This document shows positions 6,646-14,201 of a DNA stretch of 29,391 bases, piece by piece. Location: positions 1 through 29,391 of the forward strand of contig CAYJAY010000031.1 in the NCBI GenBank assembly GCA_964368445.1, in the 5' to 3' direction. A program made the position numbers and the translations under genes. The stretch is from CAYJAY01 sp964368445 (GTDB lineage: Bacteria; Bacillota; Clostridia; Oscillospirales; Ruminococcaceae). The notes under the pieces were generated by a model, which saw nothing but the letters and a program-made list of their open reading frames with translations, was not told where the DNA came from and ran no database searches. The first letter of the stretch is position 1; every line of letters begins with the position of its first letter.

Positions 6646-6876
6646 TTGAAACTTTTAAAAAATTTACAGGTTGCATTTTTAATTGTCGGAGCACTTGTTG
6701 CGTTGGAATTTATCTTTGTGCGTGGACTTTTCACATGGCTTATTGCTGTTTTTGCAATTATAGCGGTTGGTGGAGCCAACGTGATAGTCAATGCTTTAAA
6801 AAAAGAATGGCTTCAATCTACACTATTCCTTTTGTGCACAATAGCGTTGTGTATGGGATATTTTGCAATCATTTAA
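6646..6876 (+). CDS. Small membrane protein, unknown function
   Basis: The protein is 76 residues and strongly hydrophobic, with about three helices: near 8-26, 29-47 and 57-76, and a basic loop (ALKKEW) between the second and third. The start is TTG, chosen because GGAGG (6632-6636) is nine bases upstream and no in-frame ATG precedes it. It lies between the flavodoxin and glyA on the same strand, with 118 and 45 base gaps. I recognise no family. The clear ribosome binding site makes it a likely real gene. Confidence 0.6.
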   Translation: MKLLKNLQVAFLIVGALVALEFIFVRGLFTWLIAVFAIIAVGGANVIVNALKKEWLQSTLFLLCTIALCMGYFAII

Positions 6877-6921
6877 TTTAGTTAGATAATTTAAATATAA
6901 AAAAAGAAAGAGAAAAAGACT

Positions 6922-8172
6922 ATGTTTGCGGATTACATTGACACAATTGAATTTTTAAACAAAATCGACCCCGAAGTTGCAAAACCAATGCAAAAAGAAT
7001 TTGTGCGACAAAACTCTAACATCGAACTTATAGCCTCGGAAAACATCGTTTCCCCTGCGGTTATGGCGGCAATGGGAAGCGTTCTTACAAACAAGTATGC
7101 CGAAGGGTATCCCGGCAAACGCTATTATGGTGGGTGCTACTGTGTCGACGAGGTAGAAGATATCGCAATCGAACGTGCTAAACAGCTTTTTGGCGCAGAC
7201 CATGCCAATGTTCAGGCACATTCTGGTGCAAACGCAAACATGGCGGCATATTCTGCCGTACTTAGCTATGGCGACAAGGTTGTTGGAATGAGCCTTTCAA
7301 ACGGCGGGCACTTGACCCACGGTTCTCCCGTCAACGCTTCGGGTAAACTGTATGAGTTTCATCCATATGGCGTAGACCAAAACGGTTTTATCGATTATGA
7401 CGAGGTTGAGACGATTGTGAAGAAAGTTTCTCCGAAACTTTTGGTTGCGGGGGCTTCGGCATATCCGAGAAAGATAGACTTTAAAATAATGGGCGAAATT
7501 GCAAAACGTAACGGTGTTTTATTTTTGGTTGACATGGCACACATTGCAGGGCTTGTTTGCGCAGGGGAACACATGTCTCCAATACCATACGCCGACATAG
7601 TTACAACCACAACGCACAAAACATTAAGAGGGCCAAGAGGCGGTTTGATCCTTTGTAAAGAAGAGTTTAAAAAAGCGGTTGACAGCGCCATTTTCCCCGG
7701 AAATCAAGGCGGACCTTTGATGCACATAATAGCATCTAAAGCCGTTTGTTTCAAAGAAGCGTTGAGCGAAGAGTTCAAACAATATCAAAAACAAGTTGTC
7801 ATAAACGCAAACACACTTGCGCAAGCTTTAATTAATAACAAGATAAACCTTGTTTCGGGCGGAACAGACAACCATCTTATGCTTATCGACCTTTCGGCAA
7901 CCGATGTCACAGGCAAAGAGCTTGAACATCGCCTTGACGAGGTTAACATAACCGCAAACAAAAACTCTATTCCAAATGACAAACAAAAGCCGTTTGTAAC
8001 GAGCGGTCTGCGCGTTGGAACCCCGGCAGTCACCACAAGAGGGTTTAAACAAGGCGAGATGGAAATGATAGCGGAATATATCAGCAAAGCGGTGTATGAT
8101 TTTGAAAACAGTAAGAGTACTGTTAAAAATCAAGTCGAACAGCTTTGCGCAAAATTCCCCATCTACAAATAA
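6922..8172 (+). CDS. glyA: Serine hydroxymethyltransferase
   Basis: This PLP enzyme interconverts serine and glycine while charging tetrahydrofolate with a one-carbon unit. The 416 residues cover the whole family. K233 in TTTTHKTLRGPRGG forms the Schiff base with PLP, D204 and H207 in LVDMAHIAGLV contact the cofactor, and the N-terminal ELIASEN and YAEGYPGKRYYGG segments are conserved. The ATG at 6922 has only a weak AAGAAAGAG ribosome binding site. There is no riboswitch in the 45-base gap before it. It is followed by a 12 bp tandem repeat and a strong hairpin. Confidence 0.97.
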   Translation: MFADYIDTIEFLNKIDPEVAKPMQKEFVRQNSNIELIASENIVSPAVMAAMGSVLTNKYAEGYPGKRYYGGCYCVDEVEDIAIERAKQLFGADHANVQAHSGANANMAAYSAVLSYGDKVVGMSLSNGGHLTHGSPVNASGKLYEFHPYGVDQNGFIDYDEVETIVKKVSPKLLVAGASAYPRKIDFKIMGEIAKRNGVLFLVDMAHIAGLVCAGEHMSPIPYADIVTTTTHKTLRGPRGGLILCKEEFKKAVDSAIFPGNQGGPLMHIIASKAVCFKEALSEEFKQYQKQVVINANTLAQALINNKINLVSGGTDNHLMLIDLSATDVTGKELEHRLDEVNITANKNSIPNDKQKPFVTSGLRVGTPAVTTRGFKQGEMEMIAEYISKAVYDFENSKSTVKNQVEQLCAKFPIYK

Positions 8173-8183
8173 AAATAATCCTC

Positions 8184-8255
8184 ACCTTTGGTGATACCTT
8201 TGGTGATACCTTTGGTGATACCTTTGGTGATACCTTTGGTGATACCTTCGGTGAT
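8184..8255. repeat. 12 bp tandem repeat, six units
   Basis: ACCTTTGGTGAT is repeated five times exactly from 8184, and the sixth unit (8244-8255) has one change, CTTCG for CTTTG. Each unit holds ACC-ttt-GGT, and adjacent units also form GGT-gat-ACC, so the array is a string of three-base-loop mini-hairpins. It starts 11 bases after the glyA stop. Because the unit is a multiple of three, several frames stay open across it, but none has coding support. Confidence 0.9.
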
Positions 8256-8270
8256 GATTTTGGAAATACT

Positions 8271-8355
8271 CCTTGTCGAACTTCGTTCGCCATTTTGCAC
8301 CAATGGCGCAAAACCGTAGTATTTCTAAACTTTAAAGCTGCATCTAATAAAAATA
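8271..8355. repeat. Dispersed ~85 bp repeat, copy 1 (upstream of rarA)
   Basis: The segment aligns with 9719-9803 in the same orientation over its full length with one small gap. The core TATTTCTAAACTTTAAAGCT is identical, as are CATTTTGCA, AACCGTA and CATCTAATA. The left part of this copy forms CGAAC-ttc-GTTCG (8277-8289), and CGCCATT pairs with AATGGCG just beyond. It is non-coding, and with its partner it brackets rarA. Confidence 0.75.
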
Positions 8356-8363
8356 AATTTTTG

Positions 8364-8407
8364 TTTAATCACAGCGTGGGGTGTTATGCCCTCACTCTGT
8401 GATTAAA
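8364..8407 (+). terminator. Long hairpin between glyA and rarA
   Basis: TTTAATCACAG (8364-8374) pairs perfectly with CTGTGATTAAA (8397-8407), and inside it GTGGGG pairs with CCC-t-CAC, leaving a TGTTATG loop. A moderate T tract (TTGTCTTTT) follows. It is probably the terminator of the flavodoxin-glyA group, ending 39 bases before the rarA start. A role in mRNA stability is the alternative. Confidence 0.55.
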
Positions 8408-8446
8408 TTGTCTTTTAAAAATAAATTGTGTAGGAATGGTTACGAA

Positions 8447-9712
8447 ATGTTACAACCGCTTGCAAACGCACTGAGACCGAAAACTCTCGATGATGTTTTC
8501 GGTCAAAGCCATCTTTTAGGAAAAGATACAGTTTTCAGAAAGATGGTCGACAATAAAAAAATACCAAACATGATATTCTATGGACCTCCGGGGGTAGGAA
8601 AAACAACTGTTGCCGGAGTTATTGCCGCGTCGTGTGATATGCAGCTTTTTAAATTGAACGGAACAAACGCCGGAACAAGCGACATAAAAGAGGTTATTGC
8701 AAGCAGTTCGACGCTTTCGGGGGTTAATGGCACACTTTTATATCTCGATGAAATTCAGTATCTTAACAAAAAGCAACAACAATCGTTGCTTGAGTGTATA
8801 GAGGACGGGAGTATAACCCTTGTTGCCTCGACGACAGAAAACCCATATTTTTATGTATATGGTGCGCTGTTATCGCGTTGCACTGTGTTCGAGTTTAAAC
8901 CACTTGACTTTAAAGAGATTGAAAAAGCCGTAGTTCGGGCTATTGAAATTCTTGAAAAGCAAGAAAATGTTAGATATCTTGTGGATAAACTGGCTGTTGA
9001 ATACATATCAAAGTCATGCGGAGGAGATGTTAGAAAAGCACTTAATATTGTCGACGTTGTCGCGGCGGCGGCGGAAAAAGACAAAGATCAAAAGACTATT
9101 TCGCTTGAGGCTGTAAAACAGGTTACTTCCAAAAGCGCTACTCGGTACGATAGAGAAGACGATGTCCACCACGACTTATTGTCGGGTCTTCAAAAGTCAG
9201 TGCGTGGAAGCGACCCTGATGCCGCGATACACTATCTTGCGCGCCTTATTGAAGCGGGGGACATAATCTCTCCTTGTAGAAGGCTTCTTGTCATGGCAAG
9301 TGAAGACGTGGGGCTAGCATACCCAATGGCGGTTGCAATAACAAAAGCTTGTGTAGACAGTGCGTTGCAGTTAGGGCTTCCTGAGGCGAGAATACCGCTT
9401 GCCGAGGCAACATTGTTGCTTGCAACATCTCCAAAAAGCAACTCGGCATATCTTGCAATTGATGGCGCGTTGAACGACGTAAGGCAAGGGAACTATTCCG
9501 ATGTACCAAATCATTTGAAAGGTTCGGGATATAGCGGAGCACAAAAGTTAGGACGAGCAACTAACTATATCTATCCACATGATTTTAAAAATCATTATGT
9601 TGATCAACAGTACCTGCCCGATGTTTTAGTTGGTAAAAAATATTATGATTTTGCACAAAACAAAACTGAACAAGCCGCCAAGCTTTATTGGGACGAAGTT
9701 AAAAAGAAATAA
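8447..9712 (+). CDS. rarA: Replication-associated recombination protein A (AAA+ ATPase)
   Basis: RarA (MgsA) is a clamp-loader-like AAA+ ATPase acting at stalled replication forks. The 421-residue protein begins MLQPLANALRPKTLDDVFGQ, the family opening. It has Walker A GPPGVGKT (46-53), Walker B YLDEIQ (99-104), sensor 1 STTENP (128-133), and the C-terminal tetramerisation region with HYLARLIEAGD and YPHDF. I chose ATG 8447, 11 bases after AGGAA. An upstream in-frame ATG at 8381 would run through the terminator-like hairpin and add non-family sequence. Two copies of a ~85 bp repeat flank the gene. Confidence 0.95.
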   Translation: MLQPLANALRPKTLDDVFGQSHLLGKDTVFRKMVDNKKIPNMIFYGPPGVGKTTVAGVIAASCDMQLFKLNGTNAGTSDIKEVIASSSTLSGVNGTLLYLDEIQYLNKKQQQSLLECIEDGSITLVASTTENPYFYVYGALLSRCTVFEFKPLDFKEIEKAVVRAIEILEKQENVRYLVDKLAVEYISKSCGGDVRKALNIVDVVAAAAEKDKDQKTISLEAVKQVTSKSATRYDREDDVHHDLLSGLQKSVRGSDPDAAIHYLARLIEAGDIISPCRRLLVMASEDVGLAYPMAVAITKACVDSALQLGLPEARIPLAEATLLLATSPKSNSAYLAIDGALNDVRQGNYSDVPNHLKGSGYSGAQKLGRATNYIYPHDFKNHYVDQQYLPDVLVGKKYYDFAQNKTEQAAKLYWDEVKKK

Positions 9713-9718
9713 ATTCCG

Positions 9719-9803
9719 CCTTGCGTAGATTTGTTCGTCATTTTGCATCGACTGTGTAGAAACCGTAATATTTCTAAACTTTAAAGCTACATCTAATATA
9801 AAT
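9719..9803. repeat. Dispersed ~85 bp repeat, copy 2 (downstream of rarA)
   Basis: This is the partner of 8271-8355 in the same orientation. It is roughly three-quarters identical by eye, with most differences in the left half. It begins seven bases after the rarA stop and ends just before a GTGG/CCAC hairpin (9811-9823) that resembles, in reverse complement, the GTGGC-aaa-GCCAC element at 25-37. Confidence 0.75.
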
Positions 9804-9888
9804 TTGACATGTGGCTTTTCCACGGCAACACCACAGCAGCGCCACCGCAATTTAAACCGTATTTTAATTTTATATAAAGGAGTTTTTT

Positions 9889-10668
9889 ATGCAAAAGAGA
9901 GCGCTTGAAAAGCAATGGGATGTTATGTTAAAACAGGAAAACAAATTTTTGATAAAAAGCGAACAAAAAAAACAGACTAAACTCGACTCACTTGTTTCAG
10001 AAAAGGTTCCAGAAAAACTTATATCAACTTTAAACTCTGCTTTTGCTATGTCATTTAATGTGGTTTTTGAAAAAGGGGTTGGCATTATTGAAAAAAGCTA
10101 TAATAAACAAGAGATTGAACACGGCTTTAAAGTCAACAGATACTCTTTTTCTTTAAAGCAAGATAAAAAGAGACTAAAGGTTTTTGAAAGCTTGGCTAAT
10201 AAATCAGAAACTAAAAATATAGTAATTTCGGGCGTAAAAGGAGTTGGCCTTGGAGTTTTTGGAATAGGGCTTCCCGATATCCCAATATTCATTGGGATGG
10301 TTTTAAAAGGTATCTACGAAACTTCTCTATACTATGGTTTTGATTACGACAGCGAAACCGAAAGATATTTCGTTTTAAGTTTAATCGAAGCATCTCTTTC
10401 ATATGGTGACGCAGCGACACAACGAAATAATGCGATAAATGATTTTATTTCCTCCCCTACCCTTCCGCAAAACTATAATCAAAAAACAAAGATTGACGGG
10501 GTTGCAGATGTTCTGTCCACAGAACTTTTAGTTATGAAGTTTATACAAGGTCTTCCGATAGTCGGAGTTATCGGAGGTTTCTCGGACGCGTTGTTTGTTA
10601 AGAAAATTCTTGATTATTCAAAGCTTAAGTATAAAAGACGATTTTTGCAAAAATATATCTCATATTAA
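9889..10668 (+). CDS. EcsC family protein
   Basis: The 259-residue protein has the EcsC-family layout. A charged N-terminal helical region is followed by a glycine-rich hydrophobic segment GVGLGVFGIGLPDIP (118-132), then helices with YETSLYYGFDYDSETERYFVLSLIEAS. Near the C-terminus QGLPIVGVIGG forms a second hydrophobic segment. EcsC takes its name from the third gene of the Bacillus ecs operon, but its biochemical role is not established and no EcsAB transporter is present here. A good ribosome binding site, AAAGGAG, lies seven bases upstream of the ATG. It is probably peripheral to or embedded in the membrane. Confidence 0.85.
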   Translation: MQKRALEKQWDVMLKQENKFLIKSEQKKQTKLDSLVSEKVPEKLISTLNSAFAMSFNVVFEKGVGIIEKSYNKQEIEHGFKVNRYSFSLKQDKKRLKVFESLANKSETKNIVISGVKGVGLGVFGIGLPDIPIFIGMVLKGIYETSLYYGFDYDSETERYFVLSLIEASLSYGDAATQRNNAINDFISSPTLPQNYNQKTKIDGVADVLSTELLVMKFIQGLPIVGVIGGFSDALFVKKILDYSKLKYKRRFLQKYISY

Positions 10669-10674
10669 CGATCT

Positions 10675-10724
10675 AAACCCGACAACTCTCGTGAAAAATC
10701 ACGATAAAGTTGCCGGGTTTTTTT
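10675..10724. terminator. Bidirectional terminator between ecsC-like gene and ysxC
   Basis: AACCCG-a-CAACT pairs with AGTTG-c-CGGGTT around an inner CTCGTGA/TCACGA hairpin. Seven T bases follow on the plus strand. The convergent genes end at 10668 and 10738, so it serves both. Confidence 0.8.
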
Positions 10725-10737
10725 GTTATTAATCTAT

Positions 10738-11337
10738 CTATTCCGCTTCATCAGGATAGATTATCTCGACGATTTTTTCAATTAAACTTCCAATTCCCGT
10801 CCCAACTTCGGAAGAAATGGGAATTATATCGACGGGGTAATATTCCCCAATCTGCTCATGAAAACGTTCTACAACAGTTTTAAGTTCACTTTTTTTTAAC
10901 TTATCTACTTTAGTCAACGCAGCTATAAACGGAACATCTGTCTGATCCAAAAAATCAAGCATAGTTTTGTCGTCGGCGCTTATCTTATGTCTACTGTCTA
11001 GAAGCAGTAAAACAATAGCTATATTCCTGTTTGAAGTGAAATACTCCTCCATAAGTTTAGACCAACGGATTTTTTCTGATTCGGAACGTTTCGCATAGCC
11101 ATATCCCGGAAGGTCAACAATATCGACCTCGTCATTTACTGTGAAAAAGTTAATCGTTGTTGTTTTACCCGGGGTTCCGCTTACTTTGGCGAGTTTTTTT
11201 CTATTACATATTTTGTTAAGCAACGAGGATTTCCCAACGTTTGAACGTCCGCAAAAAGCAACTTCTATCTTAAGCGAAGGAGGAAGTTGTTCCGCAAAAC
11301 CCACCGCTTTACTGAATTCAACCTTATTAAACTGCAT
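10738..11337 (-). CDS. ysxC: Ribosome biogenesis GTPase YsxC/EngB
   Basis: This essential GTPase helps late assembly of the large ribosomal subunit. The 199 residues contain G1 GRSNVGKS (30-37), the G2 region GTPGKTT (54-60), G3 DLPG (75-78) followed by YGYA, G4 TKVD (142-145) and G5 SSE (175-177), all intact. The ATG has AAAGGTGA six bases upstream, located in the 12-base gap after lon. The lon-ysxC order is common in Bacillota and both are probably on one transcript. Confidence 0.96.
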   Translation of the reverse strand: MQFNKVEFSKAVGFAEQLPPSLKIEVAFCGRSNVGKSSLLNKICNRKKLAKVSGTPGKTTTINFFTVNDEVDIVDLPGYGYAKRSESEKIRWSKLMEEYFTSNRNIAIVLLLLDSRHKISADDKTMLDFLDQTDVPFIAALTKVDKLKKSELKTVVERFHEQIGEYYPVDIIPISSEVGTGIGSLIEKIVEIIYPDEAE

Positions 11338-11349
11338 ATATCACCTTTA

Positions 11350-13773
11350 TTACAGCCTCGACACAGCCTCTTTTTTAGGTTCGAGAGCTATCTTTGTTTC
11401 GATAATTTTTTCAACCAAAGGTTTTTCTTTTTCAAGTGGTATTGCATATTCCAAAACCTCGGTTATTGTTTCAACCGGAATAATTGTTAACGCATTTATA
11501 ATCTCTGTCGGAACATCTTCAAGATCCGAAAGATTGGATTTTGGAATTATAACCGACGTCATTTTTTCTTTAAACGCTGCTATTAATTTTTCTTTAAGTC
11601 CTCCGATTGGAAGCACATTGCCTTTAAGAGTGACCTCTCCTGTCATTGCGACATTCTTTTTTATCGGAGCAGATATCACCGCCGAAACAAGCGAAACCAT
11701 AAGCGTAACGCCGGCAGAAGGTCCATCTTTTGGCACAGCGCCTTCGGGGGCGTGGATGTGAATGTCGATACCCGTAGCAATGTTCTCGGGAACTTTATAT
11801 TTGCCTGTCAGTGTCCTTGAAAGAGAAACCGCAATCTTTGCCGATTCTTTCATAACGTCGCCAAGGCTTCCTGTTGTTTCAACCTTTCCGGTTCCAGGAA
11901 TTGCAATAGTTTCAATCGGCAAAAGCGTTCCGCCAACCGATGTCCATGCAAGCCCGTTAGCAACACCAATGTCCGACCTTGTGTCTACTAAGCTGCCTTT
12001 GTTTTTCCTAGCGCCCAAAAGTTTTTCAAGCGCCGGATAATCAATTTTAATGTTATCGAGTTTACCCTCGACTATCATGCGAACGGATTTTCTTATAAGC
12101 TTTGCAAGTTCACGTTCAAGCGAGCGCACCCCAGCTTCTGCGGTATAGTCGTCAATAAGACCATAAACAGCCTTGTCTGTTATCGTGAACTGTTGTTTTG
12201 TAATTCCGTGTTTTTTAAGTTGTTTTTCCAAAAGATGAAGTTTAAGAATTTTAAACTTCTCTTGACGGGTATAACTCGAAAGCTCTATGACATCCATGCG
12301 GTCATACAGCGGCTTTGGTATAGAATGTGGATCGTTTGCGGTGGTTATAAACAAAACCTTGCTAAGGTCGTATGGAATGTCTAAGAAATGGTCTTTAAAG
12401 CTGTTGTTTTGTTCCGGATCCAAAACCTCAAGTAACGCCGACGACGGGTCCCCTTTATAGTCGTTTCCGAGCTTGTCTATCTCGTCCAAAAGGATAAGCG
12501 GGTTAGAGGTTTCGGCGCTCGAAATTGCGTTAATAATCCTGCCCGGCATCGCCCCGACATATGTCTTTCGATGTCCGCGTATCTCAGCTTCGTCGCGAAC
12601 ACCTCCAAGCGACATGCGCACAAATTTTTTGCCCATGCATTCAGCAATTGAACGAGCTATCGAAGTTTTGCCAACCCCAGGAGGCCCTACAAGGCAAATT
12701 ATCTGGGCATTAATCTCGTCGGTTAAACTTCGAACCGCAAGAAATTCTAAAATTCTGTCCTTAACTTTATCAAGACCGAAATGTTCTCTTTCGAGAATTC
12801 TTTTGGCTTTAACAAGATCGTATTTATCTTTTGAATAGATATCCCAAGGTAGATCGACAATCGTATCAAGATAGGTTCGTATAACAGCGGCTTCTTGAGA
12901 ACTTCCCGACATCATCGAAAGTCTTTCAACCTCTTTTAAAACTTTCTTAGTATATTCGGGTTTTAAAGGCAACGATTTAATGCGTTGTTTATATTCGTCG
13001 GTGTCGCTTATAATGTCCCCCTCTTCACCAAGTTCAGAGGAAAGAACCTTTATTTGTTCTCTAAGATAATAATCTCGTTGGTTTTTATCAATCTGGTCGC
13101 GAATTCTGTTGCTTACGTCGCGTTCAATTTCAAGAACATCGTTTTCTTTAATAAGTATTTCAAGTAAAAGATTAAGCCTTATTAAGCTTGAATTTTCCGA
13201 AAGAATCGCTTGTTTTTTGTCAAAATCAAGTGGTAACGCAAACGTAATGTATTCGACAATTTTCTGCGGTTCGTTTGTTCCAAACGTAATTTCTATTATG
13301 TCCTCCGAAAGCCGCGGAACATTTTTTGAATAGATATCTATTTGTTCCCTAATCGCCCTTAAAACACCCTCTGCTTCGTTTTTATAATCGGGAGATATTC
13401 CTCTTACGGGGGCTTTGACAACGTCGGCAAAATAACTGTCTTCATGTTCATAAAACTCCATCATCTTGCCGCGATATTTGCATTCGACAAGTACTTTTAT
13501 AATGTCATCGGAAAACCGCAACAACTGTTTAACGGTCGCAACAACGCCATATCTGTACATATCTTTCTTTTTGGGTTCCTCAACCATAATGTCTCTTTGA
13601 GCCAACAAAAACACAGGCGTTCCGTTTTTAAACGAGGACTCGAGTGCTTTAATTGTTTTTTCTCGACCTGCATCAAAATGATTTATAGTATCGGGAAACA
13701 ACACCACTCCCCTCATCGGAACGAGTGGCATGTTCATTATATTTGGATTTTGTACGCTTACTTTTGCTATCAT
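11350..13773 (-). CDS. lon: Endopeptidase La (Lon protease)
   Basis: Lon is an ATP-dependent cytoplasmic serine protease for misfolded and regulatory proteins. The 807 residues comprise the N-terminal substrate-binding domain (~15-210), a helical linker, AAA+ with Walker A GPPGVGKT (363-370) and Walker B LILLDEID (426-433), and the protease domain with the S686/K729 dyad in PKDGPSAG and GGLKEK. I chose ATG 13773. A TTG four codons upstream abuts AGGAAGGA with no spacing, while the ATG lies about 13 bases from it. I see no CIRCE or CtsR repeats upstream. Confidence 0.97.
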   Translation of the reverse strand: MIAKVSVQNPNIMNMPLVPMRGVVLFPDTINHFDAGREKTIKALESSFKNGTPVFLLAQRDIMVEEPKKKDMYRYGVVATVKQLLRFSDDIIKVLVECKYRGKMMEFYEHEDSYFADVVKAPVRGISPDYKNEAEGVLRAIREQIDIYSKNVPRLSEDIIEITFGTNEPQKIVEYITFALPLDFDKKQAILSENSSLIRLNLLLEILIKENDVLEIERDVSNRIRDQIDKNQRDYYLREQIKVLSSELGEEGDIISDTDEYKQRIKSLPLKPEYTKKVLKEVERLSMMSGSSQEAAVIRTYLDTIVDLPWDIYSKDKYDLVKAKRILEREHFGLDKVKDRILEFLAVRSLTDEINAQIICLVGPPGVGKTSIARSIAECMGKKFVRMSLGGVRDEAEIRGHRKTYVGAMPGRIINAISSAETSNPLILLDEIDKLGNDYKGDPSSALLEVLDPEQNNSFKDHFLDIPYDLSKVLFITTANDPHSIPKPLYDRMDVIELSSYTRQEKFKILKLHLLEKQLKKHGITKQQFTITDKAVYGLIDDYTAEAGVRSLERELAKLIRKSVRMIVEGKLDNIKIDYPALEKLLGARKNKGSLVDTRSDIGVANGLAWTSVGGTLLPIETIAIPGTGKVETTGSLGDVMKESAKIAVSLSRTLTGKYKVPENIATGIDIHIHAPEGAVPKDGPSAGVTLMVSLVSAVISAPIKKNVAMTGEVTLKGNVLPIGGLKEKLIAAFKEKMTSVIIPKSNLSDLEDVPTEIINALTIIPVETITEVLEYAIPLEKEKPLVEKIIETKIALEPKKEAVSRL

Positions 13774-13922
13774 TGTTAAAAACAATCCTTCCTAAACAGG
13801 ATCTTGTGTGTTTTTTCGCATATTTCTTTTGCAAACAAATCACTTAAACAATACTTTTTTACCGTTTAAAACACAAAATCAAAAAAAACATAACTTTTTA
13901 AAGTAAAAATAAACTTTTTTTA

Positions 13923-13951
13923 ATAATATATTACTTTTTAACAAAAGTCAA
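13923..13951 (-). promoter_or_regulatory. lon promoter
   Basis: On the minus strand -35 TTGACT (13946-13951), a 17-base spacer and -10 TATTAT (13923-13928) fit a sigma-A promoter. The leader to lon would be about 140 bases. A palindrome, ACAATATATTGT (13998-14009), lies about 50 bases upstream of the -35. Nothing else is evident in 13774-13922. Confidence 0.6.
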
Positions 13952-14086
13952 AATTAAATGGATATTGGGAAATAATAGTAGGAATTATATAAACAACACA
14001 ATATATTGTAGTTAATAACTTGCTATCTTGTTCGATACACTTTATTTATGATTTGTTATACAACTGCCTGATTATATACACAATTA

Positions 14087-14164
14087 TAGGGACGGTACCT
14101 TACATCCGGTTCGAAACCATCGGTTACCCTCAAGTTTTCGAGCCAACACACAGGTTCGCCCCTA
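14087..14164. repeat. 78 bp element with inverted ends between clpX and lon
   Basis: The ends are TAGGGAC (14087-14093) and GCCCCTA (14158-14164), inverted apart from one base. Inside are GGTT-cga-AACC and, near the right end, GGCTCG facing CGAACC with one mismatch (minus strand). The element is visibly richer in G and C than the AT-rich DNA on both sides. It resembles the short non-autonomous hairpin elements seen between genes in gut Clostridia. No coding sequence is present. With 13952-14086 and 14165-14201 it fills the gap between clpX and lon. Confidence 0.5.
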
Positions 14165-14201
14165 AATTATTTTTGTTTAACGTTTTGCAATCAACCGAAG
14201 A

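Noticed and set aside
8184..8255. CRISPR array
   Set aside because: Units are contiguous 12-mers with no unique spacers, and no cas genes are nearby.
8123..8311. Minus-strand open frame with SPKV repeats
   Set aside because: It has the same cause as the plus-strand frame: it overlaps glyA antisense and shows no start signal or family.
8145..8402. Open frame encoding TFGD repeats across the 12 bp tandem array
   Set aside because: The unit length is a multiple of three, so frames stay open by construction. There is no ribosome binding site, it overlaps the glyA end, and it runs into a hairpin.
11141..11761. Plus-strand frame across the ysxC-lon junction
   Set aside because: It is antisense to two well-supported genes, with low-complexity hydrophobic composition and no start signal.
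13774..14201. CtsR or CIRCE heat-shock operators upstream of lon
   Set aside because: I found neither tandem GGTCAAA heptads nor the TTAGCACTC inverted repeat.
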